From DAIMFL01 sp964372215 (lineage in GTDB: Bacteria > Pseudomonadota > Alphaproteobacteria > Dongiales > Dongiaceae): a DNA stretch of 64,000 nucleotides. The notes under the pieces are model-generated. The model was given only the letters and a program-made list of their open reading frames with translations. It was not told where the DNA came from and searched no databases. Of the stretch, positions 1-8,146 are shown one piece after another. The DNA is taken from contig CAYJQC010000008.1 of the NCBI GenBank assembly GCA_964372215.1, forward strand, positions 100,076-164,075, written 5' to 3'. How positions within the stretch are numbered: position 1 is the stretch's first letter; each line of letters opens with the position of its first letter. The position numbers and the translations under genes were made by a program.

Positions 1-612
1 CGTTTCGACATCGCGCTGGCCAATCCGCCGTTCGGCGGCCAGGAGCGCAGGGAAGTGCAGCAGAACTTCCCGATCCGCACCGGCGAGACGGCCTACCTGT
101 TCCTCCAGCACTTCATCCGCATCCTCAAGCCAGGCGGCCGGGCCGGCATCGTCATCAAGAACACCTTCCTCTCCAATAGCGACAACGCCTCGGTCAGCCT
201 GCGCAAGCTATTGCTGGAAAGCTGCAACCTGCACACAGTGCTCGATTGTCCAGGCGGCACCTTCCAGGGGGCGGGCGTCAAGACCGTGGTGCTGTTCTTC
301 GAGAAAGGCGCGCCGACGCGGAAGACCTGGTTCTACCAGCTCGATCCCGGCCGCACCCTTGGCAAGACCAACCCGCTAAACGACAACGACCTCGCCGAGT
401 GTGTGACGCTGCAAAAGACCTTCGCGGACTCGCTCAAGAGCTGGACCGTGGACGCCGGGACCATCGACCAGGCGACCTTCGACCTATCAGTCAGGAACCC
501 CAACGGCGGCGAGGACATCACCCACCGCAGCCCGCAGGAAATCATGGACGAAATCGCCGCGCTGGACGCCGAGAGCGCGGGGGTGCTGGCGAAAATCAGG
601 GCGATACTGTGA
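1..612 (+). CDS. hsdM: Type I restriction-modification DNA methyltransferase subunit HsdM, 3' part only
   Basis: The gene is cut by the window start; 203 C-terminal residues remain. The fragment opens with the N6-adenine methyltransferase motif IV, NPPF, at residues 8-11 (RFDIALANPPFGG). A Rossmann-type methyltransferase segment with ILKPGGRAGIVI follows. HsdM modifies adenine in the bipartite site chosen by HsdS and is also a structural part of the restriction complex with HsdR. Its TGA stop overlaps the GTG start of hsdS by four bases (GTGA, 609-612), which suggests translational coupling. The family is clear; the specificity is not, because SAM-binding motif I lies outside the window. Confidence 0.93.
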   Translation, partial: RFDIALANPPFGGQERREVQQNFPIRTGETAYLFLQHFIRILKPGGRAGIVIKNTFLSNSDNASVSLRKLLLESCNLHTVLDCPGGTFQGAGVKTVVLFFEKGAPTRKTWFYQLDPGRTLGKTNPLNDNDLAECVTLQKTFADSLKSWTVDAGTIDQATFDLSVRNPNGGEDITHRSPQEIMDEIAALDAESAGVLAKIRAIL

Positions 613-1805
613 AGGTAGGATGGGAAACGAAGAAGCTGAGGGATCTTTACCAGATCGGTTCGAGCAAACGCGTTCTGAAGTCCCAATGGAGAACGAGCGG
701 AGTTCCGTTCTACCGTGGACGCGAGGTCACGCGATTGGCAGCCGACGGCTTCGTCGACAACGAGCTGTTCATCTCTGAGGAGCACTTCGCTGAGCTATCG
801 AAAGAATATGGTATCCCGAAAGCTGGCGACATTCTCATTACTGCCATTGGAACAATTGGGAACTCATATGTCGTCCGAGGTAGTGACAGGGTGTATTTCA
901 AGGACGCGAGCGTTCTGTGGATGAAACGGACCGCCAACGTAAGTAGCGAGTTCATCAATATGTGGCTGAAGTCGCCCTCCTTTTTTGACCAACTCGACCG
1001 AGGAAAAGGGGCGACAGTCGATACACTCACGATACAAAAGCTGCAAAGCGTTGAACTCCGTTTGCCCCCGCTTTCCGAACAGAAGCGGATCGTCGGGATT
1101 CTAGACGAAGCGCTCGTAGGCCTCGCGACCGCCGCGGACTACACCGGGCAGAACCTCCAAAACGCCCGCGCCCTCTTCGAAAGCCACCTGCAGTCCGTGT
1201 TCACGGAGCGAGGCGAGGGGTGGGTGGAGAAGAGGCTCGAACAAGTTGGAAAGACGCAAACCGGATCAACGCCGAAGACATCTGACAAGGCGAACTATGG
1301 AGACTGCATTTCGTTCGTAAAGCCACCGGATTTCAATGCCGATGGGTCTCTACACTACGAGAAAGATGGATTGAGCGAGAAAGGTCTCGCGATTGCGCGT
1401 GTCGTCTCGGCAGGCTCGGTGCTCATGGTCTGTATCGGTGCGACGATCGGGAAATGCGGATACTGCGAACGCGACGTGACGACCAATCAACAAATTAATG
1501 CGCTTACACCAACCAACGGGTCGTCTCACCGCTTTCTTTACTACCAGATGCGGACGGAGAACTTTCAGCATCGAGTTATTCAAGCTTCCGGGCAAGCAAC
1601 CCTTCCGATAATCAACAAATCCAAGTGGAGCGCGCTGTCTGTCTGGCTTCCACCGACGGCTTTGGATCAAGAACGAATAGCCGCAAAACTTGACTCGCTC
1701 TTGGCGGAAACCCAGCGCCTCGAATCCATCTACCAGCAGAAACTCGCCTCCCTGGATGCGCTGAAGAAGTCGCTGCTGCACGAGGCCTTCGCCGGCAACC
1801 TCTAG
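609..1805 (+). CDS. hsdS: Type I restriction-modification specificity subunit HsdS
   Basis: This 398-residue protein would read the target sequence of the type I complex. Two target-recognition domains lie at about residues 5-150 and 210-345. Each is followed by the helical spacer typical of HsdS: LPPLSEQKRIVGILDEAL after the first, LPPTALDQERIAAKLDSLL near the C-terminus. I chose the GTG at 609 because it overlaps the hsdM stop and gives a conventional N-terminus (KVGWETKKLRDL). The same frame is open further upstream, but that stretch lies over hsdM and is a shadow. The recognition domains are visibly less GC-rich than neighbouring genes, as is usual for parts exchanged between strains. Confidence 0.93.
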   Translation: MKVGWETKKLRDLYQIGSSKRVLKSQWRTSGVPFYRGREVTRLAADGFVDNELFISEEHFAELSKEYGIPKAGDILITAIGTIGNSYVVRGSDRVYFKDASVLWMKRTANVSSEFINMWLKSPSFFDQLDRGKGATVDTLTIQKLQSVELRLPPLSEQKRIVGILDEALVGLATAADYTGQNLQNARALFESHLQSVFTERGEGWVEKRLEQVGKTQTGSTPKTSDKANYGDCISFVKPPDFNADGSLHYEKDGLSEKGLAIARVVSAGSVLMVCIGATIGKCGYCERDVTTNQQINALTPTNGSSHRFLYYQMRTENFQHRVIQASGQATLPIINKSKWSALSVWLPPTALDQERIAAKLDSLLAETQRLESIYQQKLASLDALKKSLLHEAFAGNL

Positions 1806-1813
1806 GGCCACGC

Positions 1814-4138
1814 ATGAACGAAGCCGAGACCCGCGCCGAGCACATCGATCCCGCCCTTGCGGCGGCGGGTTGGGGCGTGGTCGAGGGCAGCCGCGTCCGC
1901 CGCGAATATCAGATCTCGCCGGGACGCATCGAGGGTGGTGGGCGGCGCGGCAGGCCGCTGAAAGCCGACTACGTGCTGATCTATCGCAACACCAATCTCG
2001 CGGTAATCGAGGCGAAACCTTGGGACGATCCGCTGACCGAGGGTGTGGCCCAGGCCAAGGATTACGCCGGCAAGCTTGCGGTCCGCTTCACCTACTCGTC
2101 CAACGGCCAGGGCTTCTACGGCATCGACATGCTAGTGGGTAGCGAAGGCGAGATTGCCGCGTTTCCGACGCCCGAAGAACTTTGGGAGCGGACCTTCGCC
2201 GAGGAGAATGTCTGGCGGGATCGCTTCGCCGACGTGCCGTTCGAGGACAAGGGCGGGTCGCACCCCGGCCGCTATTATCAGGACGTCGCCGTCGAGCGGG
2301 TGATGGATGCCATCGCCGCCGACAGGCAGCGCATCCTGCTGACGCTCGCCACCGGCACCGGCAAGACCTTCATCGCCTTCCAGATCGCCTGGAAGCTGTT
2401 CCACAGCCGCTGGAACCTGGGGCGCGAGCCGACGCGCCGCCCGCGCATCCTGTTCCTCGCCGACCGCAACATCCTCGCCAACCAGGCGTTCAACGCCTTC
2501 TCGGCCTTTCCCGATGACGCGCTGGTGCGGATCGCGCCGGCGGATATCCGCAAAAAGGGCCGGGTGCCCAAGAACGGCAGCATCTTTTTCACCATCTTCC
2601 AGACCTTCATGAGCGGGCCGCCGAAGGACGGCCATCCCTCGCCCTATTTCGGCGAATACCCGCCCGATTTCTTCGACTTCATCGTCATCGACGAGTGCCA
2701 TCGCGGCGGGGCCAACGACGAAAGCAACTGGCGCGGCATCCTCGATTACTTCGCGCCCGCGGTGCAGCTCGGCCTCACCGCCACGCCCAAGCGCGCCGAC
2801 AACGTGGATACCTACGCCTATTTCGGCGAGCCGGTTTACGTCTATTCGCTCAAGGACGGCATCAACGACGGCTTCCTGACGCCGTTCCGGGTCAGGCAGA
2901 TCGCGACGACTCTGGACGACTATGTCTACACCTCAGACGACACGCTGATCGAGGGCGAGATCGAGGAGGGAAAGCGCTACACGGAGCCCGATTTCAACAG
3001 AATCATCGAGATCAAGGAGCGCGAGGCGCACCGGGTGAAGCTGCTTCTGGAGCAGATTGACCAGCGCCAGAAGACGTTGGTTTTCTGTGCCACCCAGAAC
3101 CACGCGCTGGCGGTGCGCGACCTGATCAACCAGATGAAGGCGAGCAAGGACCCGAATTATTGCCAGCGGGTGACGGCCAACGACGGCGCCCTCGGCGAGC
3201 AGCATTTGCGCGACTTCCAGGACAACGAGAAGACGATCCCGACGATCCTCACCACGTCGCAGAAGCTCTCGACCGGCGTCGACGCCCGCAACATCCGCAA
3301 CATCGTGCTGATGCGGCCGATCAACTCGATGATCGAGTTCAAGCAGATCATCGGGCGGGGCACCCGGCTTTACGACGGCAAGGACTACTTCACGATCTAC
3401 GACTTCGTGAAGGCGCATCTCCACTTCAGCGATCCCGAATGGGATGGCGAGCCGCTGGAGCCGGAACCCAAAGAGCCGAAACCGCCAGCGCCCGGGCTGA
3501 CGGAACCGCGAGAGCTACCTTGGCCAGGTCCGGAACCCGAGCCGCGGGCGCAAAAGATCAAGGTCAAGCTCGCCGATGGCAAGGCCCGCACCATTCAGCA
3601 CATGATGTGCACGAGCTTCTGGCATCCTGACGGGACGCCCATGTCGGCACAGCAGTTCATGGAACAGCTTTTCGGCAAGCTTCCGGGCTTCTTCAAGGAC
3701 GAGGACGAGCTGCGCGCGATCTGGAGCGCGCCCGACACGCGCAAGAAGCTGTTGGAAGGACTTGCGGAGAACGGGTTCGGCCGCGACCAGCTCGCGGAGA
3801 TGCAGAAAATCATCGATGCCGAGAACAGCGATCTGTTCGACGTGTTGGCGCATGTGGCCTACGCGATGGCGCCGCTGACCCGAGAGGAGCGGGCAGCCAA
3901 AGCGAGGGTTGGCATCAGTACCCAGTTCAACGCCAGGCAACAGGCGTTTCTCGATTTCGTTCTGTCGCACTACGTGAGTGTAGGCGTCGACGAACTGGAT
4001 CAGGAAAAGCTGACCCCGCTGCTGCGGATCAAGTACCACAACTCGATTGCCGACGCCGTGGCCGATCTCGGCAGGCCCGAGGAGATCGGCAGGGCCTTCG
4101 TCGAATTCCAGAAGTTTCTGTACCAGGAAGCGGCCTAG
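1814..4138 (+). CDS. hsdR: Type I restriction-modification motor/endonuclease subunit HsdR
   Basis: HsdR translocates and cuts unmodified DNA. The N-terminal nuclease domain shows the PD-(D/E)XK pattern: Asp in KADYVLIY, then VIEAK about 15 residues on (residues 55-75). A superfamily 2 motor follows, with Walker A LATGTGKT (about residue 180), DECH box (about 295), LTATPKR, and motif VI QIIGRGTRLYDG. A Pro/Glu-rich linker at about 545-575 leads to a C-terminal domain of the EcoEI-type R subunit. At 774 residues it is full length and has no frameshift. It starts 8 bp after hsdS, so hsdM-hsdS-hsdR form one operon. Confidence 0.95.
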   Translation: MNEAETRAEHIDPALAAAGWGVVEGSRVRREYQISPGRIEGGGRRGRPLKADYVLIYRNTNLAVIEAKPWDDPLTEGVAQAKDYAGKLAVRFTYSSNGQGFYGIDMLVGSEGEIAAFPTPEELWERTFAEENVWRDRFADVPFEDKGGSHPGRYYQDVAVERVMDAIAADRQRILLTLATGTGKTFIAFQIAWKLFHSRWNLGREPTRRPRILFLADRNILANQAFNAFSAFPDDALVRIAPADIRKKGRVPKNGSIFFTIFQTFMSGPPKDGHPSPYFGEYPPDFFDFIVIDECHRGGANDESNWRGILDYFAPAVQLGLTATPKRADNVDTYAYFGEPVYVYSLKDGINDGFLTPFRVRQIATTLDDYVYTSDDTLIEGEIEEGKRYTEPDFNRIIEIKEREAHRVKLLLEQIDQRQKTLVFCATQNHALAVRDLINQMKASKDPNYCQRVTANDGALGEQHLRDFQDNEKTIPTILTTSQKLSTGVDARNIRNIVLMRPINSMIEFKQIIGRGTRLYDGKDYFTIYDFVKAHLHFSDPEWDGEPLEPEPKEPKPPAPGLTEPRELPWPGPEPEPRAQKIKVKLADGKARTIQHMMCTSFWHPDGTPMSAQQFMEQLFGKLPGFFKDEDELRAIWSAPDTRKKLLEGLAENGFGRDQLAEMQKIIDAENSDLFDVLAHVAYAMAPLTREERAAKARVGISTQFNARQQAFLDFVLSHYVSVGVDELDQEKLTPLLRIKYHNSIADAVADLGRPEEIGRAFVEFQKFLYQEAA

Positions 4139-4142
4139 GCCC

Positions 4143-4397
4143 GTGGCGGCTTTCGTCCGATACGTCGGCATCGACTACTCGGGCGCGCGAACGCCGGCCG
4201 CGAGCCTGAAACGCCTTCGCGTCTATATGGCAGAGCGCAGTGTGGCGCCGGGCGAGGTGGTGCCGCCTCCGTCCCCGACAAAGTATTGGACGCGGCGCCG
4301 TCCCAAGCGATTCATGAGCGAAGTGGTCGCGCTACAGCAGCGTGGCGGCGAGATCCTTGTCGACCGCCACGCAATTCCCGCCATGTCGATTGCCTAG
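4143..4397 (+). pseudogene. Truncated remnant of a conserved hypothetical protein (DUF429-like N-terminus)
   Basis: An 84-codon frame begins at a GTG five bases after hsdR. Its first half (YVGIDYSGARTPAASLKRLRVY ending near SPTKYWTRR) resembles, from memory, the start of predicted proteins of about 250 residues that open with a G-I-D-[FY]-S-G-A ribonuclease-H-like strand. Here the next 180 or so residues are missing. After KYWTRR the frame reads an unrelated tail and stops. I therefore read it as an eroded gene next to the restriction locus. It could instead be a genuine short protein; the family assignment is inferred and was not searched. Confidence 0.45.
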
Positions 4398-4413
4398 GAT
4401 CGGGTGACTGAAG

Positions 4414-4854
4414 ATGCCTTTCATCCTAAAGACCACCCCGTTTGCGGCGTCGCCCGGCGACATCTTCGTTGTCGTCGAGAACCCGATGTATGGGGGCGGC
4501 GACATCCGTCGGGGCGATGAGGCGTTCGTATGGTTCTCGGAGACGGAGGGCGGCAATGGCTTAGCGTGGCAGTGTCATGTTGCCGACGTTGCACCGGCGG
4601 CGAACGGTGCCATTGCCGCCACGGTATGCCTAAGCAATGAGGTGTCCCTGAACTGTCTCGGGAAGAGCGAACTTGAGCCCTATCGCAACGTTCGGGATGC
4701 AACGCCACATTCTGAACTCGCACGAATTCTCTACTATCACGCTCTAAACAAGGTTGCTGCCCTGAGGCACGAGGATGCCGAGTTTCTACGACAATTTTTC
4801 CGTGCGGGCAGCATTGGTTTCGACAACGACCGCGGCATGGTGCGCCGTGACTAA
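4414..4854 (+). CDS. Hypothetical protein, 146 residues, island cargo
   Basis: I do not firmly recognise this protein. It has no signal peptide or membrane segment. The first 60 residues look like a compact beta-rich domain (PGDIFVVVENPMY, then GDEAFVWFSETEGGNGLAW). The pattern of a Trp/Phe-rich strand followed by GGNGLA recalls PUA/EVE-like folds that read modified bases, but that is an impression only. The C-terminal half is helical (ARILYYHALNKVAALR). It lies between the restriction locus and the integrase in the same orientation, so it is probably mobile cargo. Base composition is a little lower in GC than the core genes. Confidence 0.6.
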   Translation: MPFILKTTPFAASPGDIFVVVENPMYGGGDIRRGDEAFVWFSETEGGNGLAWQCHVADVAPAANGAIAATVCLSNEVSLNCLGKSELEPYRNVRDATPHSELARILYYHALNKVAALRHEDAEFLRQFFRAGSIGFDNDRGMVRRD

Positions 4855-4949
4855 GCCGATTCTGCCCTGAGCGTGTCGGTATCGAATCGGGACGCTGGTG
4901 CGCGCAAGGTAGGCAGATCCCAGGTGTCTTTTGCTTGTGGAATTGGGAT

Positions 4950-4962
4950 GTGTAGTATACAC
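4950..4962. promoter_or_regulatory. Inverted repeat upstream of the recombinase gene
   Basis: A perfect 5-bp inverted repeat, GTGTA-GTA-TACAC, ends 8 bp before the recombinase start codon. It overlaps a possible -10 (TAGTAT at 4953-4958) lying 16 bp after TTGCTT at 4931-4936. The position suits a repressor site for the integrase promoter. The assignment rests on position and symmetry only. Confidence 0.3.
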
Positions 4963-4970
4963 TAAACAGC

Positions 4971-6563
4971 ATGATGAAAGCATCCAAACCCGTTGCCTGC
5001 GCCGACCCTGCCCGCAAACAGGCGGTGATGTATGCCCGCGTCTCTTCCAAGGAGCAGGAGAAGGAGGGCTTTTCGATTCCGGCCCAGTTGAAGCTGCTCA
5101 AGGGCTATGCCGTGACGCTGGGCTTCGCGGTGGCGCAGGAATTCGTTGACGTTGAAACCGCCAAGCAAACCGGCCGCGCTGCTTTCGGAGAAATGGTCGC
5201 GTATCTGAAGTCGCATCCCGCCGTGCGCGTGATGCTGGTCGAGAAGACTGACCGGTTGTATCGCAACCTCAAAGACTGGGTGACGGTGGACGAGCTGGAC
5301 GTCGAGATCCACTTCCCCAAGGAAGGCGTGGTGCTGTCCCGCGAGTCGCGCTCCTCGGAAAAATTCATGCACGGCATCAAAGTACTGATGGCGAAGAACT
5401 ACATCGACAACCTGTCCGAGGAAGCGCGCAAGGGGATGCAGGAGAAGGCCGAGCAGGGTATCTGGCCGACCAAGACGCCGCTTGGCTATCGCAACGTCAC
5501 CGGGCCTGACGGCAAGAAGATCATCGCAACCGATCCAGAGGCGTCGCCGATCGTGGCGAAGCTGTTCGAGTGGTATGCGACCGGACGGATTTCGCTGAAG
5601 GAAGCCGCTCGGAAGGTGCGGGACGCGGGTCTGGTCTACGGCAAGAGCGGCGCAAAAGTGCCGGTGAGTACAGTTCATTCGATCCTCCGCAACCGGCTCT
5701 ACACTGGGCGGTTCGAGTGGAATGGCAAGCTAATCCAAGGGCGGCACGAGCCGTTGGTGTCGGTCGAACTGTGGGAGCGGGTGCAGGGCGTGCTCGACGG
5801 GCGCTTCGCCAAGAAGCACCGTCGTATGAGGCACGATTTCGCCTTTTCCGGGCTGATCGCCTGCGCCAAGTGCGGCTGCTCGGTGGTCGGCGAGATCAAG
5901 AAGCAGCGCTACGTCTACTATCACTGCACCGGCTACGCCGATAAGTGCCAGGGCAATCCGGTTTCCTGCCGCCGCAAGTATGTGCGCGAAGAGGTGCTGG
6001 AGGCGCAGTTCACCGAACTGCTCGGCCGGCTCCACTTCGACGACGAGGTGCTGGAATGGGTGCGCGAGGCGCTGCACGCAAGTCATGCCGACAAGCGGCA
6101 CGAGCAGGAGGAAGCGATCGCCCGGCTGCGCACCGAATGGGATCGGCTCCAGAGGCGCGTCGACGCGATGTACCTGGACAAGCTCGACGGCCGGGTGGAT
6201 GCGGCCTTTTTCGACAGGATGTCGGCCGAGTGGCGCGCCGAGCAGGAGCGCTGCCAGCGCGAAATCGACCGGCATCAGGAAGCGGACCGGTCCTACATGG
6301 ACGAGGGCGTGCAGATTCTCGAACTGGCGCGAAATGCCCAGCGGCTGTTCGAACAGCAGGAACCGCGGCAGAAGCGCCGACTTCTCAATTTCGTGCTATC
6401 GAACTGCACCTGGGAGGACGGAGAGGTTGTCGCCGCCTTCCGACAACCCTTTGATATCCTGGCGGAAACGACAGCCATCGCCGCCCGCCAGAACGCGGGA
6501 AACAGGGCGATTTCGGCGAAAAGAGAGATTTGGCTGGGGGACCTGGATTCGAACCAGGGTTGA
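4971..6563 (+). CDS. Large serine recombinase (site-specific integrase) ending inside tRNA-Gln
   Basis: The 530-residue protein has the serine recombinase catalytic start YARVSS (nucleophile probably Ser25). The resolvase domain occupies about residues 17-160 and the recombinase domain follows (TPLGYRNV, STVHSILRNRLYTGRFEWNG). A zinc ribbon comes next (CAKCGCSVV, CxxC near residue 300) and then a long coiled-coil segment (about 360-450). Such enzymes integrate and excise phages and mobile islands through DNA crossover. The last ten codons (WLGDLDSNQG) and the TGA are supplied by the antisense strand of the tRNA-Gln gene. This places the recombinase at the island boundary. The ATG at 4971 is used; a second ATG follows directly. 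Confidence 0.93.
   Translation: MMKASKPVACADPARKQAVMYARVSSKEQEKEGFSIPAQLKLLKGYAVTLGFAVAQEFVDVETAKQTGRAAFGEMVAYLKSHPAVRVMLVEKTDRLYRNLKDWVTVDELDVEIHFPKEGVVLSRESRSSEKFMHGIKVLMAKNYIDNLSEEARKGMQEKAEQGIWPTKTPLGYRNVTGPDGKKIIATDPEASPIVAKLFEWYATGRISLKEAARKVRDAGLVYGKSGAKVPVSTVHSILRNRLYTGRFEWNGKLIQGRHEPLVSVELWERVQGVLDGRFAKKHRRMRHDFAFSGLIACAKCGCSVVGEIKKQRYVYYHCTGYADKCQGNPVSCRRKYVREEVLEAQFTELLGRLHFDDEVLEWVREALHASHADKRHEQEEAIARLRTEWDRLQRRVDAMYLDKLDGRVDAAFFDRMSAEWRAEQERCQREIDRHQEADRSYMDEGVQILELARNAQRLFEQQEPRQKRRLLNFVLSNCTWEDGEVVAAFRQPFDILAETTAIAARQNAGNRAISAKREIWLGDLDSNQG
6531..6563. other. Probable integration (att) site at the 3' end of tRNA-Gln
   Basis: The 3' terminal part of the tRNA (CCA end, acceptor strand and T-arm) doubles as the end of the recombinase gene. 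Foreign-looking genes lie on the 3' side of the tRNA and core genes on its 5' side. That is the usual geometry for an element integrated at a tRNA 3' end. The other att copy should lie upstream of this window. The exact crossover core cannot be read from one end. Confidence 0.55.
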
Positions 6564-6604
6564 CGGAGTCAGAGTCCGTAGTCCTACCGCTAGACGATCC
6601 CCCA
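6531..6604 (-). tRNA. tRNA-Gln (anticodon CUG)
   Basis: Read on the minus strand, this 74-nt cloverleaf has acceptor stem TGGGGGA/TCCCCCA and discriminator G. The CCA end is encoded. The anticodon stem ACGGA/TCCGT encloses the 7-nt loop CTCTGAC, giving anticodon CTG. The T-arm contains GGTTCGAATCC. The gene is intact although the recombinase reading frame overlaps its 3' half in antisense. Confidence 0.95.
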
Positions 6605-7003
6605 GCAGAGGGAAGTGGCCGAAGGACGCCCGAATTTCCGGGGGCGGGCCCCGGCTGGCCCTGCGGCGGACCCGCAATCTAGTCGCCGGGCCCGGCGGAT
6701 TCAACCCGGGAATCGCCCGCGGATGGACGCCCGGGCGGGCTTCTGACCGGGGTCGCCGGAGCCGCCGCGGCATCCGGCGGCCGCCTCCGGCAGGGGGCCC
6801 GGGCGGGCGGCCTGGTCTGGCCCGGCCGCCGGCGCACGGGGCCTCGGCGCGGCCCGGCCGCCATGGACTTGGCGGTCTCGCGGCCGACCCGATAGGATGC
6901 TGATCGCACCGGCGCGGCGGCGAGTCGCGGTCTGGCCGGCAACCGACGGAGTCCAGCGGCCCCTTTCCATGCACCCCGCACAGCCAACACGCGATCCAAG
7001 GGG
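6605..7003. other. Gene-free GC-rich interval
   Basis: About 400 bp between tRNA-Gln and the phosphatase gene. Frames are open on both strands only because of extreme GC content. I see no convincing start site, RNA gene or repeat. It must contain the tRNA-Gln promoter (minus strand) and the promoter of the phosphatase gene, but I cannot place either. Confidence 0.5.
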
Positions 7004-8146
7004 GTGCCGTATGAAGGGGGGCTGGCCAACCGGCTGCCGGTCGAGCGGGCGCCGGCCGTGAGCGGCCTCGACGCGCCCTCCACCGCGGCGCCGTCCGCCG
7101 ACCCGCAGCCCGCGGCGCCGGCGCCGCAGCGGCGCCACCAGCGGGCGCCCCAGGACGGCCCGCGCCAGGTTCTCGCCGCACTCGATCTCGGCACCAACAA
7201 CTGCCGCCTGCTGGTGGCGCGGCCGAACGGCGCCGGCTTCCGCATCATCGACGCGTTCTCGCGCATCGTCCGGCTGGGCGAGGGGCTGGCGGCCTCCGGC
7301 ACGCTGTCCGAGGCGGCCATGGACCGGACCCTTGCGGCACTCCAGGTGTGCGCCGACAAGATGCGCCGGCGCGGCGTGACCCATGCCCGCAGCGTCGCCA
7401 CCGAGGCCTGCCGGCGTGCCGGAAACTGCGAGCCCTTCGTCGAGCGGGTGCGGGCCGAAACCGGGATCGAGCTCGAGATCATCTCGTGCAGCGAGGAGGC
7501 GGCGCTCGCTTTCAACGGCTGTGCGCCGCTGCTCGACCAGCACCGCGCGCGCGCCGTGGTGTTCGACATCGGCGGCGGCAGCACCGAGTTGGGCTGGCTG
7601 TCGGTCGGCCCGGACGGCGTGCCGCAGCTCGAGGGCTGGGTGTCGGTGCCGCTCGGCGTCGTCACCCTGACCGAACGCTATGGCGGCGACGCCATCACCC
7701 GCGAGACCTATGCCGCCATGGTCGCCGAGGTCGCCGGCCATCTGCACCCGTTCGAGGCGGCGCACGACATCGCCCGCCATGTCGGCGCCGGCGCGGTGCA
7801 GATGCTCGGCACCTCGGGCACCGTCACCACCCTTGCCGGGGTCCATCTCGGCCTGCGCCGCTACGACCGCAACGTGGTCGACGGCAGCTATCTCGATTTC
7901 GCCGATATCCACAGCGTGACCCGCTGGCTCGCCGGCCAGGATTGTGCCGGCCGCGCCGCCAATCCCTGCATCGGGCCGGAGCGCGCCGATCTGGTGGTGG
8001 CCGGCTGCGCGATCCTGGAGGCGATCTGCAGCCATTGGCCGGTCGGGCGCCTGCGGGTCGCCGACCGCGGCGTGCGCGAGGGCATCCTGTTCAGTCTCGT
8101 CGCCGCCGGGCGGGGGCGGAGGCCGGCCGGCCGCCACCAGCCGTGA
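7004..8146 (+). CDS. ppx: Ppx/GppA family phosphatase (exopolyphosphatase / pppGpp phosphohydrolase)
   Basis: The ASKHA-fold ATPase-like motifs are present: phosphate-1 LDLGTNNCRLL (about residue 60), phosphate-2 FDIGGGSTELGW (about 186) and GTSGTVTTLAG (about 268). The family hydrolyses polyphosphate or pppGpp; which applies here cannot be told. About 55 N-terminal residues are Pro/Ala-rich and poorly conserved, so a GTG at 7058 is an alternative start to the GTG at 7004. The stop overlaps the rlmE start (GTGA). This Ppx-rlmE pairing is common in alphaproteobacteria. Length (380) is typical of the short, single-module forms. Confidence 0.9.
   Translation: MPYEGGLANRLPVERAPAVSGLDAPSTAAPSADPQPAAPAPQRRHQRAPQDGPRQVLAALDLGTNNCRLLVARPNGAGFRIIDAFSRIVRLGEGLAASGTLSEAAMDRTLAALQVCADKMRRRGVTHARSVATEACRRAGNCEPFVERVRAETGIELEIISCSEEAALAFNGCAPLLDQHRARAVVFDIGGGSTELGWLSVGPDGVPQLEGWVSVPLGVVTLTERYGGDAITRETYAAMVAEVAGHLHPFEAAHDIARHVGAGAVQMLGTSGTVTTLAGVHLGLRRYDRNVVDGSYLDFADIHSVTRWLAGQDCAGRAANPCIGPERADLVVAGCAILEAICSHWPVGRLRVADRGVREGILFSLVAAGRGRRPAGRHQP

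Noticed and set aside
6605..7003. Possible additional structural RNA next to tRNA-Gln
   Set aside because: No second cloverleaf, 4.5S, 6S or RNase P signature is visible; the GC-rich stretch forms only generic hairpins.
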